Positions 42,941-51,560 of a stretch of 64,000 bases of DNA are shown here, piece after piece. Location of the stretch: contig JANYDK010000014.1 in NCBI GenBank assembly GCA_025363655.1, positions 43,042 through 107,041 on the forward strand, given 5' to 3'. The notes below the pieces were generated by a model that was given only the letters and a program-made list of their open reading frames with translations, was not told the DNA's origin and made no database searches. This stretch comes from Deltaproteobacteria bacterium. Its GTDB lineage: Bacteria; Myxococcota_A; Polyangia; Polyangiales; JADJMO01. The position numbers were made by a program, and so were the translations under genes. The first letter of the stretch is position 1. The number at the start of each line of letters is the position of its first letter.

Positions 42941-43762
42941 TTACGCCGCCAAACGCCGCACGAACATCACCGCGGCGATGGTCAGACCGACCGCCACCAC
43001 CGCGCCGCGCACGAAGCGTTCGCCAAGGAGCCGGGCGAGCCGTGCCCCCGCCGCGCCACCGAGGATGGCACCGACCGCCATGTCGGCGGCGAGGAGCCAA
43101 TCGACCTTGCGTCCGACGACGAAGGCGATCGCGGCGACGACGTTGATCGCGACCGCGGCGAAGTTCTTCAGCGCGTTCATCCGGTGCATGCGCTGGAGCC
43201 CGAGGAGGCCGAAGGCCGCGAGCATGACGATGCCGATCCCGGCGCCGAAGAAGCCGCCGTAGATGGCGACGAAGAGCTGGAAGACGAGCACCCCCACGAG
43301 CTTGCCGCCCTGGAGCCGATCGCTCGATTCACCTTTTTTTTCTGCTTCATTCGCCGCGGGCTGGGCACGCTGACGACGCGCGAAGCGACCGAGGGGCTCG
43401 CGGACGATGAAGAGCGCCGTCGCCGCGAGGATGAGCCAGGGTACGAGCCGCGCGAAGAGCTCGTCACCTGCCCGGAGCACGAGGAGCGCGCCGATCGAGC
43501 CGCCGACGATCGAGGGAACCGCGAAGAGCGCGAGGAAGCGCCGGTCGCCCTCCTCGTCGAGCTGCGCGCGATAGGCGTAAAAGGCGCTCGCCGAACCGGG
43601 GACCAGCGCGAGCGTGCTCGTGCCGTTGGCGACCGTCGGCGGAACCCCGAAGGCGAGCAGCGCCGGGAACGTCAGGAGCGTGCCCCCACCCGCGACCGAG
43701 TTGACGGCTCCGGCAGCGAATGCGGCCAGCGCCAGCGCGGCGAGCTCGAGCGCCGAGGTCAC
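42941..43762 (-). CDS. TauE/SafE-family membrane permease
   Basis: A 273-residue polytopic protein of the TauE/SafE (DUF81) family, transporters linked to sulfonate, sulfite or organic-anion movement. The signature N-terminus is present (AAFAAGAVNSVAGGGTLLTF then PALLAFGVPPTVANGTST), and the duplicated second half has FQLFVAIYGGFFGAGIGIVM and HRMNALKNFAAVAINVVAAI. Seven to eight membrane segments can be counted, with a basic cytoplasmic loop (RRQRAQPAANEAEKKGES) in the middle. It starts at GTG one base after the bcp stop, so it is co-transcribed with bcp. Substrate unknown. Confidence 0.92.
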   Translation of the reverse strand: MTSALELAALALAAFAAGAVNSVAGGGTLLTFPALLAFGVPPTVANGTSTLALVPGSASAFYAYRAQLDEEGDRRFLALFAVPSIVGGSIGALLVLRAGDELFARLVPWLILAATALFIVREPLGRFARRQRAQPAANEAEKKGESSDRLQGGKLVGVLVFQLFVAIYGGFFGAGIGIVMLAAFGLLGLQRMHRMNALKNFAAVAINVVAAIAFVVGRKVDWLLAADMAVGAILGGAAGARLARLLGERFVRGAVVAVGLTIAAVMFVRRLAA

Positions 43763-43763
43763 C

Positions 43764-44237
43764 TCACGCGTGCTCGGCGATGGCCGCGAGCACGTCTTCC
43801 GAATGCGTCTTGGTGTTCACCTTGGGCATCACGTGGAAGATCTTCCCGTCCTTGCCGATGAGGAAGGTGCAACGCACGATGCCCATGAATTTACGCCCAT
43901 ACAGTGTCTTCTCGGCCCACGCGCCGTACTTCTCGGCGATCGCGTGGTCTTCGTCGCCGAGGAGCGTGAAGTCGAGCCCTTCCTTGGCGGCGAACTTGGC
44001 GAGGCGCTCGGGCGAGTCGCCGCTGACGCCGAGCACCACGGCGTCGGCCTTGGCGAACGCCTTCTTCGCGTCGCGCACGCCGCACGCTTGCACGGTGCAT
44101 CCGGGCGTCATCGCCTTGGGATAAAAGTAGAGGACGACGATCTTCTTCCCCTTGAAGTCCTTGAGCGAGACCTTCTCGCCGTTCTGATCGGGGAGCGTGA
44201 ACGCGGGTGCGGCGGCGCCGAGCTTCGGTGCGGGCAT
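43764..44237 (-). CDS. bcp: Bcp/PrxQ-type thioredoxin-dependent peroxiredoxin, two-Cys form
   Basis: A 157-residue peroxiredoxin with the canonical Bcp motif MTPGCTVQACGVRD, having peroxidatic Cys and resolving Cys five residues apart. LYFYPKAMTPGC and GVSGDSPERLAKFAAKEGLD are standard blocks. It detoxifies alkyl and hydrogen peroxides with thioredoxin. It is followed by the TauE/SafE gene in the same transcript and preceded by a hemerythrin gene, so the three may form an oxidative-stress group. A GAGGA ribosome-binding site precedes the ATG at 44237. Confidence 0.94.
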   Translation of the reverse strand: MPAPKLGAAAPAFTLPDQNGEKVSLKDFKGKKIVVLYFYPKAMTPGCTVQACGVRDAKKAFAKADAVVLGVSGDSPERLAKFAAKEGLDFTLLGDEDHAIAEKYGAWAEKTLYGRKFMGIVRCTFLIGKDGKIFHVMPKVNTKTHSEDVLAAIAEHA

Positions 44238-44273
44238 GGATCCTCGGGAGGTCGTGGTGTCGATGGTCTGCGA

Positions 44274-44756
44274 TCAGAGATGACGAAGCAGCTCGGCCAG
44301 CTCATCGCGCTGGGCCGGGGAGAGGCGCGGGGCGAGCATCCGCAAGAGCTCGCTCTCGGCGCGTGCGTGCTCGCCGTACTGCGCGTCGAAGCGCGCGAAG
44401 AGGCTGCCGACGAGCGATCTCTCGTCGTCGGTGCGCGCGCCTCGATGGAGCAGCGAGAGGAGCCGACTGGCGGCGCCACAGATGCGATCGTGCGACTGCT
44501 CGAGCGCCGCGATCGAGCCGCGCAGCTCGGAGAATCGCTCGACGATGTAAGGAAAGAGCCCCTCTTCTTCGCGCGCGAAGTGATCGAAGAGATCGTCGGC
44601 GAGCCCCTGGAGGATGGAGGTGAACTCGTCGCGTATATCTCGCGCGTCGACATCGGCGCCGACGATGCGCGGCGCCATCGCGCGCAGGTCCTGGACCAGC
44701 CGACCGAGGTGAGAGTGATCGTGCTCGAGCCGGAAGATCGGGTCGGCAGCTGCCAT
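44274..44756 (-). CDS. Hemerythrin-like HHE domain protein
   Basis: A 160-residue four-helix-bundle protein of the hemerythrin class with ligands for a di-iron site: LEHDHSHLGRLVQ (near 10-16), DHFAREEEGLFPYI (near 60-70), SHDRICG and EHARAESELLRML near 130. Such proteins bind oxygen or nitric oxide, or repair iron-sulfur damage. The ATG at 44756 is chosen since the open frame upstream is Arg-rich and overlaps the PhnD-like gene's region. It lies 36 bases upstream of bcp on the same strand, which supports a redox role. Confidence 0.87.
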   Translation of the reverse strand: MAAADPIFRLEHDHSHLGRLVQDLRAMAPRIVGADVDARDIRDEFTSILQGLADDLFDHFAREEEGLFPYIVERFSELRGSIAALEQSHDRICGAASRLLSLLHRGARTDDERSLVGSLFARFDAQYGEHARAESELLRMLAPRLSPAQRDELAELLRHL

Positions 44757-44827
44757 CGCGCACGGAGTGTACACCCAATCGAACCTCTTTCGGTCTGGCC
44801 TCGACACGACCGCCACCGTGCGGGACG

Positions 44828-45613
44828 ATGGAGGTCGTGCTGCTGCGCTTGCTCCTTCCTCCCTCGCTCGGGCGAGCCAAGGCGACGGCACGGGCGGAGC
44901 TTCTCGCGACCGCGCTCGCCAGTGAGCTCGGTGCCGACGCGAGTGGAGAGGTCGCGGCCAACTACCGCGAGTTGGAGACACGTTCCCTCGCCGGCGAAGC
45001 ACACCTCGTGTGGGCGCCGGCGAGCCTCTGCGCGCGCCTCGAACCGACCGCGCGCGCCATCTACAAGAGCGTGCGTCATGGCTCCTCGTGCTACCGATCG
45101 GCCCTCATCTCGCGGCGCACGGCGACGACGCGCATCGAGAAGCTGGCAGGCATGCGCGCAGCCTGGGTCGACTCGCTCTCCTTCGGCGGCTACCTCCTCG
45201 TCGCCCATCATCTTCGCAAGAATGGCGTAGATCCCGATCGCGTGTTCTCGACGCAGGTCTTCTATGGCTCGCACCCGGCCGCGCTCGGTGCGGTGCTCGA
45301 CGGCGAGGCCGACGTCGCCGCGATCACGATCCCCGGCAGCACCGAAGAAGACGTCCGCTCGGCGCTCGCGCTCCACGCCGGTCCGAAGGCGCGCGAGCTC
45401 GCCCTCGTCGCCCTCACCGACGCCATCCCCACCGACGGCTTCGTGCTCACCTCGCGCATCCCCGAAGCCCGCGCCGAAGCGATCGCCGAGGTCCTCTTCG
45501 GCAAGACGCGGGGGCGGCCGTCGTTCCTCCTCGCGGCGATGGAGACCGAAGCGTTCGTCCGCGCGAGCCCCGGCGAATACGCTCCGCTCCTGGAATTTCT
45601 CGCGCGAAAGTAA
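44828..45613 (+). CDS. PhnD-like phosphate/phosphonate-binding protein without signal peptide
   Basis: A 261-residue protein of the type 2 periplasmic-binding fold, PhnD/PhnD-like family. Blocks seen are HLVWAPASLCARLEP, RTATTRIEKLAGMRAAWVDS then LSFGGYLLVAHHLRKNG, VFYGSHPAALGAVLDGEADV, and IPTDGFVLTSRIPE. PhnD is normally a lipoprotein that feeds an ABC importer; here the N-terminus (MEVVLLRLLLPPSLG) is not a convincing signal peptide and no transporter genes are near. It may be a cytoplasmic sensor-like relative. Divergent from the hemerythrin gene with a 71-base gap. Confidence 0.8.
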   Translation: MEVVLLRLLLPPSLGRAKATARAELLATALASELGADASGEVAANYRELETRSLAGEAHLVWAPASLCARLEPTARAIYKSVRHGSSCYRSALISRRTATTRIEKLAGMRAAWVDSLSFGGYLLVAHHLRKNGVDPDRVFSTQVFYGSHPAALGAVLDGEADVAAITIPGSTEEDVRSALALHAGPKARELALVALTDAIPTDGFVLTSRIPEARAEAIAEVLFGKTRGRPSFLLAAMETEAFVRASPGEYAPLLEFLARK

Positions 45614-45647
45614 CGCAGTGAGAGCGAGAGCGAGCCAACCATCTACG

Positions 45648-46517
45648 TCATGACGGCGCGAGCCGACGGAGGATGCCGCTGAGATCCTCGCTCTGACCGC
45701 CCCGCGGATGCTCTGCCGCGGCTGCTCGTTCGTACCGAGGCGTGCGCGTCCGCGTGAGCAGGTGAATGGCAGCGCCCATCGCCGACGGCAGCGCGAGATC
45801 GAGCTCGAAGACGTCGCCCGCGATGAGCAGCTCGCTCGCCGTGGCCCCCGTCGTCCGCATCACCCGCACGAGCGCGTCGTGGTAGGCGCCGCGCCGGAGA
45901 TGAATCGGTCGCGCCAAACCTTCGAGCGTCGTCGACGACGGAAGCGCATCGAGCGCCGCGGGCTCGAGCGTGGCATCGGCGAGCGCGATTTTTCGGGCAT
46001 CGCCGTGCACACGCACACCGGGGACGTCGACCGAGAGGAGCCGCGCGCTGATGGTGCTCGGATCGCTGTTGCTGACGATGTCGACGGCGCCATGGGACGC
46101 CACGAGCGCCGTCAGCACTTCGTGCGCATCGCGGCGGAATGGCGCGGGATGCGCATCGAACGCCCGACGAAAGACCAGCGACAGACCGACGCGACGGGCC
46201 TCACCGGCGGGGATCGCGAAGCCGTCGCAAATCTCTTGCGCTGCAGCGCCGCTCTCGAGGAACGGATCGGCCGAGGCCGAAGCCATCGGCACGCCATCGG
46301 CGCTACACCAGGCAGCACACTCGCGCGCGACCTCGATGTGACCGATGGCCCGCACGAAGCGCTCTTCGACGGTGGCCACCGGCTTCTCGAGGAAGGCTGC
46401 GAGCTCGCGGACGAAGGTCGCGAAGTAGGCATCGCGGATCGCCTCCACGTCGGTGAGCGTCCCGTCGAAGTCGAGGACGACGGCTCGGATGGGCGCGGCG
46501 GCGGACAGGGCCCTCAT
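45648..46517 (-). CDS. HAD-superfamily hydrolase
   Basis: A 289-residue haloacid-dehalogenase-like phosphatase. Motif I is VVLDFDGTLTD (nucleophile Asp near residue 15), motif II is VDIVSNSDPSTIS, and motif IV is ELLIAGDVFELDLALPSAMG (paired acids). A helical cap of ~110 residues lies between motifs I and II, so it is a C1-cap enzyme for a small phosphorylated metabolite. An unusual ~60-residue insert with IHLRRGAYHDALVR precedes the last motif. The start at 46517 is chosen; a longer frame to 46580 has no clear signal and a weaker context. Confidence 0.85.
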   Translation of the reverse strand: MRALSAAAPIRAVVLDFDGTLTDVEAIRDAYFATFVRELAAFLEKPVATVEERFVRAIGHIEVARECAAWCSADGVPMASASADPFLESGAAAQEICDGFAIPAGEARRVGLSLVFRRAFDAHPAPFRRDAHEVLTALVASHGAVDIVSNSDPSTISARLLSVDVPGVRVHGDARKIALADATLEPAALDALPSSTTLEGLARPIHLRRGAYHDALVRVMRTTGATASELLIAGDVFELDLALPSAMGAAIHLLTRTRTPRYERAAAAEHPRGGQSEDLSGILRRLAPS

Positions 46518-46595
46518 GGCAACGTTCTCATAGTCCTGTTTCACCGAAGATGGCTCCGCAACCTTCACCCGTCCGCTCACCTTCGGATTTTCCAG

Positions 46596-46613
46596 GAAGC
46601 AATCTTTGGCGAA
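46596..46613 (+). repeat. Dispersed repeat, half copy (GAAGCAATCTTTGGCGAA)
   Basis: This 18-base string recurs exactly at 52800-52817 and with two changes at 50954-50971. Here the left arm of the palindrome is missing. It lies 30 bases upstream of the gene at 46643. Confidence 0.85.
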
Positions 46614-46642
46614 TTGCGCAAACGCACTTTAAGCTCGGCGCG

Positions 46643-47260
46643 ATGGCGAGAACGACCGCTCCTGGCGTCGGCGCGCTCCTTGGCGGCGTCCTCGTGCTGA
46701 TCGCCATGCTGGTGATCGGCTCGCTCGTGGCACGCATGGTGGGCGGGCCGACCCCAGTGACGACTGCAGCGACCTCGGCGGGCCCGCCTCCGCCCCCGCC
46801 CCCGCCGAACATTCCGGTGGTCGCCTCGCCCGCGCCACGTCCCCCGCTCGCGTTCAACGACCCACAAAATCAAGGTCGGTTCGAATCGGCGCAGAAGTCG
46901 CTCGCCGAGCTGCAAGCGCTCCCGGAGACCATCGCCAAGGGCAACTCCGATTCGGTCGACGCCGCGCGTGCCGTCTGCACGAGCGCGATGAAGCAAGCCT
47001 CGTCGCTCGAAGGCGAGCCGCACCCGACGGTGAAAGAGCTCGTCACCCGCATGCACCGCGCCTGCCTCTACGATCGCCCGCTGGCCGCCCTCCGCGCCCA
47101 AATCGCCCGCATCGCCACCGCGCGGAAAAAGTCAGGTAGAGCGCCGCTCGACCTGTGCAAGGCGGCCTCCGTCACGGTGAAGGAAATCAGCGACGCACAG
47201 TACGGCGACGACGACACGATGGTCGGCGAGCTGGCCAAGCTCGGTGCGCTCTGCGTGTAA
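46643..47260 (+). CDS. Single-pass membrane protein of unknown function
   Basis: A 205-residue protein with one N-terminal membrane helix (GVGALLGGVLVLIAMLVIGS, about 8-30), a Pro-rich linker containing eight prolines in a row, and a helical extracytoplasmic domain (about 70-205) with three cysteines (ARAVCTSAM; HRACLYD; LDLCKAAS) and a final ALCV. The ATG at 46643 has TAAGCT seven bases upstream. No known domain was recognised. Faces the flippase gene. Confidence 0.75.
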   Translation: MARTTAPGVGALLGGVLVLIAMLVIGSLVARMVGGPTPVTTAATSAGPPPPPPPPNIPVVASPAPRPPLAFNDPQNQGRFESAQKSLAELQALPETIAKGNSDSVDAARAVCTSAMKQASSLEGEPHPTVKELVTRMHRACLYDRPLAALRAQIARIATARKKSGRAPLDLCKAASVTVKEISDAQYGDDDTMVGELAKLGALCV

Positions 47261-47299
47261 GGGGCTTCAAAAAACGCCGAAAGAGCAGACGAAGAGCGT

Positions 47300-48667
47300 C
47301 TATTCGGCCGCGGGCGAGGCGAGCTCGTTCGGCGTCACTGCGGCAGCCGTGGCCTCGTCGTCCTTCGCCTTCTTCGCCGAGGCTTCTCCGAGGATGCGAA
47401 AGACGAGCGCGATGAGCACGCCCGCGCTCGCGGCTTCGGTCAAGGTCACCGCCCACGCCGCGCCGACCCCACCGAGTCGCGGAATGAGCACGAAGGCGAG
47501 CACCAGGTACAGCGCGAGCGTCGCGAACGCCAACCCCATCATCGTCCGATACCGACCGAGCCCCGCGATGTACGTGCGCGCCAGCTGGTTGAGGAACATG
47601 AAGAGTGAGCCGACGAGGAGGATGCGGAATGGACCCACCGCCCCCGCGTAGGCCGGCGCCCACTTGGCGAGCACCAAGCTCGAGAGCGGCACCGCCACCG
47701 CCACCAGCACCGTGAGCACCTGGGCGATGCGGAGCACGGCCTTGCCGAACATGCGACGAAGGACCTTGAAATCACGCTCTTCCGCGAGAATGGCGACCGT
47801 CGGCAAGGAGCTGACGAAGAGCGCCGCGGCGACGCCGAGGAGCGGCCGGAGCAAGCGATCGGCAGCGGCATACTCACCTTTGATGAGCGGATCGGCGTGA
47901 TGGAGGAAGAGGTAGTTGCCGCGGAGGTAGGCCATCATCAGCACCGCCTCGACCGCCGCCGGCCAACTGATGCGCAGCACCCTGAGCGCGAGCTTCCGAT
48001 CGAAGCGCAGCTTTGCCGGATACCAACGTCTCCCCGCCCAGCCGAAGAGCACCGCAGTTGCGATGCCGGCGGCGAGCCCAGAGAGCTGGAAGCCCACCGG
48101 GTCCCGCAGATAGAGCACCGCCAGCCACGCGGTACCGACGCGAACGATCGCCGCCACGAACGGCAACGCGAGGAGCCGATGCATCGACTGGTCGTATTGG
48201 AACGGCAACATCTGCACGTTCCAATACGCGGTGACGACGAGCCCGAAGGCGAGCACGCCGAGCACCGGAATGAGCTCGGCGCGGCCCGTGGCCATCGCCA
48301 TCACCAACGTGAGCAGCCCCGAAACGACGGCGAAGGCGACGCGAAGACCGGACACGGTGCCACGCAACTCGCCGTCACATCCGCCGCGCTGGGCCGCGAG
48401 CATGATGGTGACGGGGGTCAACCCGAAGGTCGCGACCGCCTCGAACGGATCGAGGAAAGCCTGCGCCTCGGCCAGCTCTCCGAACGCGCGTGGCCCTAGG
48501 TAGTACGCCGAGAGCGCGATGGCATAGCCGGTGAGCGCCTCGCCCATCGCATCGCTGACGAGGATGCTCGCGGTGTTGCGCAAGATGCGCCAATGCCCGG
48601 CCCGCTCGCGACGGGCGAGGGCCTTCTCCGAAGCGTTGGACTGCGCAATTTCGGCCGTTAGCTGCAT
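47300..48667 (-). CDS. Polysaccharide flippase-like membrane protein (MOP superfamily)
   Basis: A 455-residue polytopic protein with 12 to 14 hydrophobic segments, typical of Wzx/MATE-like polysaccharide exporters that flip lipid-linked sugars across the inner membrane. The opening RNTASILVSDAMGEALTGYA then IALSAYYLGPRAFGELAEAQ is the characteristic first helix pair, and the middle has FLHHADPLIKGEYAAADRLL. The C-terminus is cytoplasmic and Ala/Glu-rich. No glycosyltransferases are adjacent, so the polymer is unknown. Start at 48667 avoids an Arg-rich upstream extension. Confidence 0.88.
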   Translation of the reverse strand: MQLTAEIAQSNASEKALARRERAGHWRILRNTASILVSDAMGEALTGYAIALSAYYLGPRAFGELAEAQAFLDPFEAVATFGLTPVTIMLAAQRGGCDGELRGTVSGLRVAFAVVSGLLTLVMAMATGRAELIPVLGVLAFGLVVTAYWNVQMLPFQYDQSMHRLLALPFVAAIVRVGTAWLAVLYLRDPVGFQLSGLAAGIATAVLFGWAGRRWYPAKLRFDRKLALRVLRISWPAAVEAVLMMAYLRGNYLFLHHADPLIKGEYAAADRLLRPLLGVAAALFVSSLPTVAILAEERDFKVLRRMFGKAVLRIAQVLTVLVAVAVPLSSLVLAKWAPAYAGAVGPFRILLVGSLFMFLNQLARTYIAGLGRYRTMMGLAFATLALYLVLAFVLIPRLGGVGAAWAVTLTEAASAGVLIALVFRILGEASAKKAKDDEATAAAVTPNELASPAAE

Positions 48668-48901
48668 GGCAGGCGCTATTGGGAACGAGTCCGAACAACT
48701 CCGAGCGGACGCGAAACGACACGGCTCCGCACGGGCGAGCAGCCGCAGGTCCCCCGACCAGGACTGACTCACACGACTACGGAAACGATCGAAAGGGCGT
48801 TCCGGTTGGATGCGGCCCGTCACCCGCCCGTCGCGCACCCCAGATGGAATCGCGCCATCTCGTTGGCCTTCGCGCAGCGCGCAGGCTCGGAGATGGGTAG
48901 C

Positions 48902-50302
48902 TCAGGGATTGGTGATGACGATTGGCATGTAGTGGCTGTCCCCCGCGGCGTTGGTCGCCACGAGGGTGATGAGCTCGCCACCGCGGACGATGCCGCGACC
49001 CGCGTCGATGGTCCCGGCCGCGAGGACCTTGACGACGATGGCCGCCTTCTGCCCGTTTTGCCCCGTACCACCGAGCACCCGGATGTCGAGTGATCGCCCA
49101 CCGCTGCCGCCGAAGAGAGCGTTCCCCTCGACCGCGTCGAAGCTGAAGGCGTCCATTTTTGCCTCGCTGTAGAAGCCGATGGGGATGGTGCGCTCGTCGC
49201 CGACCGCGATCGCGTAGCCGTGCGTCTTCACCTTGCCGGCGCCGAGCACCGTCAGGTTGAGCGTGACCAGCTCCGGTTCGAGTGGCGTGACGTTGAAATA
49301 CGTTCCCGCCGCGGGCACGCACGGATCGTGACCGGCGGCCGCCGCCTTGTTCGACCACAGCCGCTGCACTGGCTGCGCGAACGCCGGCTCCTCGGTGTCG
49401 ATGAAGCTCTCGCGATAGACCGAGCACATGTCGCCGTTCTCGGTGAGCCCCTGATTGAAGAGCGTCCAGGCGTGATGGTTGCGATCGACGCCGACGATGC
49501 CAATCCCCGTCGCCGGGTGCGGATCGGTCGAAGCCTCGCCGATTTCATGGCTCGCCGCCTTCAACATCGAGTCGACGTAACCGCCCCCGAAACCGCGACA
49601 GTAGGGGATGATCGCATAGGCGACGTCGTGCTCGCCGTCGGGCAGCGTGATGATCGTGCTCGTGTGGTAGCCGCCGATGCGCAGACACGCGTCGCCGCCG
49701 TCGTAGAGGAGCCGCACCGACGACGGCAGATAGAGGATGTAGATCGAGTCGTCCTTCGGCGCCGGCCACTTCGAGGTGCCGACGTCGGCGGTGGCGGTGG
49801 CGACGAAGGCGTCGAGGTCGTCGGTGGTGACCGTCGTCGGCAGTGGATCGGCGAGCCGCACGTGATGATCGGCGCCGCTGGTGGCGGGACCGATGCCGTA
49901 CTCGGAGACGGCGGCCTTCCAATAGTCGGAGGCGCCGAGCTGATCGGAGAACTGTTCGAAGCGATCGGCCAATTTGTCACCGACCCAGGTGACGGTGGTG
50001 ATCTCTGGCGCCTTCATGACGTAGCCGCCGTTGGCGACGAGCTGCGGCATTTCCGGCTTGAAAGCAGGGTACGTCTCGCTCACCTCGCCGCGATCGACCT
50101 CTGGGCCCAAGTCGGGCGTCGTGTCACGAACGAAGTGCGTGTCGGGGAGCACGGAGTCGACCCCCACGTCGTCGACGCCCGCCTCGGCCACTGCCGGCTC
50201 GTCGTTCGGCGAGGAACATCCGACGGCGACCGGCAGCGCGCTGAGGAAAAGCAACGAGGCCGACGACGAGCGACGCAGCCGCGCCGCGCGAAAGACGATC
50301 AT
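48902..50302 (-). CDS. Lipoprotein with an HEIGEASTDP motif, possible metalloprotease-like
   Basis: A 466-residue lipoprotein (lipobox AVGC near residue 28) with an Asp-rich linker. The core has WVGDKLADRFEQFSDQLGAS, ILYLPSSVRLLYDGGDAC, and KAASHEIGEASTDPHPATG near residue 250. That histidine-glutamate-plus-aspartate motif is shared by several uncharacterised secreted proteins and resembles part of a zinc site (HExxx...D), but it lacks the second His of HExxH, so proteolysis is not established. A C-terminal beta domain (about 370-466) may mediate binding. The ATG at 50302 is preferred; 50347 is in frame. Confidence 0.75.
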   Translation of the reverse strand: MIVFRAARLRRSSSASLLFLSALPVAVGCSSPNDEPAVAEAGVDDVGVDSVLPDTHFVRDTTPDLGPEVDRGEVSETYPAFKPEMPQLVANGGYVMKAPEITTVTWVGDKLADRFEQFSDQLGASDYWKAAVSEYGIGPATSGADHHVRLADPLPTTVTTDDLDAFVATATADVGTSKWPAPKDDSIYILYLPSSVRLLYDGGDACLRIGGYHTSTIITLPDGEHDVAYAIIPYCRGFGGGYVDSMLKAASHEIGEASTDPHPATGIGIVGVDRNHHAWTLFNQGLTENGDMCSVYRESFIDTEEPAFAQPVQRLWSNKAAAAGHDPCVPAAGTYFNVTPLEPELVTLNLTVLGAGKVKTHGYAIAVGDERTIPIGFYSEAKMDAFSFDAVEGNALFGGSGGRSLDIRVLGGTGQNGQKAAIVVKVLAAGTIDAGRGIVRGGELITLVATNAAGDSHYMPIVITNP

Positions 50303-50379
50303 GATGAGGAAGCTCCCGACGCTGGAGGGCGTATTTCTCCATGGCATTTGTGCCACGTTCCACGCCGGTCGGCCCGAAA

Positions 50380-50904
50380 ATGAAATCTCGCCTACGCCTC
50401 GCGCTGCTCGTCGCGCTCACTCTCGGATCCCTCGGGATCGTCCTCTACCTCTGGCTCGGTGGTCCGACGCCGGAAGCGCGCGTGCGACGCACGCTCGATG
50501 CGCTCGTCGCCGCCATCCGTGTCGACGCGGTGGGTGGGGGCGAGGCCCCCGAACGACGGCTGCCACGCATGCACGCCACCCTCGTCACCCACCTCACGCC
50601 TGACGCGGTGCTGGTCGACGAAGAATGGCTCGGCGTGGTCGATGGTCGCGACGCCATCGAAGCGCTGATCGCCCAAGCACCGGCCCTCGGCGACGACGTG
50701 CAGCTGTCGCTCCACGACGTCCGCGTACGCGTGCTCACCGGCGCCGACGGTGGAAAGACCGCCGACGTCGACGCGGTCGGCGAGCTGCGCGCGAATCATC
50801 CGGAGCGACGCGAGGAGCGGGCTCTCCATCTCCACCTCCGCTTCGACGGCGAAGACGGCGCGCCCCGCATCGATCGCATCGAAGCGAGAAAAAAAGCCCT
50901 CTGA
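50380..50904 (+). CDS. Membrane-anchored protein, possible NTF2/SnoaL-like domain
   Basis: A 174-residue protein with an N-terminal membrane anchor (LRLALLVALTLGSLGIVLYL) and a soluble domain whose order, helix-rich RRTLDALVAAIRVDAVG, then LTPDAVLVDEEWLGVVDGRD then AIEALIAQAP, then alternating strands, resembles the cone-shaped NTF2/SnoaL fold. No active-site residues can be named. An ATG at 50341 is an in-frame alternative. Overlaps the start region of the leftward lipoprotein gene only if longer starts are used. Confidence 0.65.
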   Translation: MKSRLRLALLVALTLGSLGIVLYLWLGGPTPEARVRRTLDALVAAIRVDAVGGGEAPERRLPRMHATLVTHLTPDAVLVDEEWLGVVDGRDAIEALIAQAPALGDDVQLSLHDVRVRVLTGADGGKTADVDAVGELRANHPERREERALHLHLRFDGEDGAPRIDRIEARKKAL

Positions 50905-50942
50905 AGCTTCGGCAACCGAGCGAAGCGAGATTGACCGAAGCG

Positions 50943-50968
50943 GCCAAAGTTGCGTAGCAATCTTTGGC
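50943..50968 (+). repeat. Dispersed palindromic repeat, copy with full inverted arms
   Basis: GCCAAAG...CTTTGGC with an inner TGC/GCA pair forms a hairpin with a 3-base loop. It lies between two convergent genes (50904 and 50988), as a terminator-like or REP-like element would. Confidence 0.85.
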
Positions 50969-50987
50969 AAAACGAGAACCTATCTCG

Positions 50988-51467
50988 TCACTCGACGACG
51001 TGAATCAGCTCGATGTCGAAGATGAGCGTGGCGTCCGGCGGAATCGTCGGCGGGCGCCCCTCGTGTCCGTATCCGAGCTGCGGGGGGATGGTCAGCTTGC
51101 GACGACCGCCGACCTTCATGCCGACCACGCCTTGCTCCCATCCGCGAATCACCTGACCGCCGCCGATGATGAAGCTGAAGGGCGAGCTGCGATCTTTCGA
51201 GCTGTCGAACTTGGTGCCGTCGACGAGGGTACCGGTGTAGTCGACGGTCACCGCCGAGCCCGACTGGGCGGTCGCGCCCTTGCCGACGACGAGGTCTTCC
51301 TTGACCAACGAACCCGCCGCTTTGGGTGGAGCTGCGGTGATCGGCACGTCGTCGCTCGTCTTGGCCGGCGGCGGATTGTCGAGGCAGCCGGCGGGCCCGA
51401 AGGCAGCGAGGAGGACGAGGAGCGACCCAGCCACGAACGCCAGCGGGCGACCAGTCGAGCGAATCAT
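50988..51467 (-). CDS. FKBP-type peptidyl-prolyl isomerase lipoprotein
   Basis: A 159-residue lipoprotein (lipobox PAGC near residue 28) with a single FKBP domain (about 55-159). Characteristic blocks are [55 protein letters not shown] and [11 protein letters not shown]. The active-site Tyr, Asp, Phe, Trp and Ile residues are all present, so it should catalyse proline isomerisation and assist folding of exported proteins. TATGGT ends six bases before the ATG. Confidence 0.95.
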   Translation of the reverse strand: MIRSTGRPLAFVAGSLLVLLAAFGPAGCLDNPPPAKTSDDVPITAAPPKAAGSLVKEDLVVGKGATAQSGSAVTVDYTGTLVDGTKFDSSKDRSSPFSFIIGGGQVIRGWEQGVVGMKVGGRRKLTIPPQLGYGHEGRPPTIPPDATLIFDIELIHVVE

Positions 51468-51473
51468 CGCGGG

Positions 51474-51479
51474 ACCATA
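51474..51479 (-). promoter_or_regulatory. Putative -10 element (TATGGT) for the FKBP gene
   Basis: On the minus strand TATGGT ends six bases before the ATG at 51467. Confidence 0.45.
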
Positions 51480-51560
51480 GCCGAACCCCGCGGCGGCACG
51501 AAACGGATGTTCGCTTCTCTCTTTGGCTTCGTCGACGGGCCGAGGTACGATCGGCGCTAC

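Noticed and set aside
41822..43861. A 679-codon rightward frame opposite the SBBP lipoprotein and TauE/SafE genes
   Set aside because: It overlaps two well-supported genes on the other strand and consists of Arg/Asp/Glu-rich sequence with no recognisable domain.
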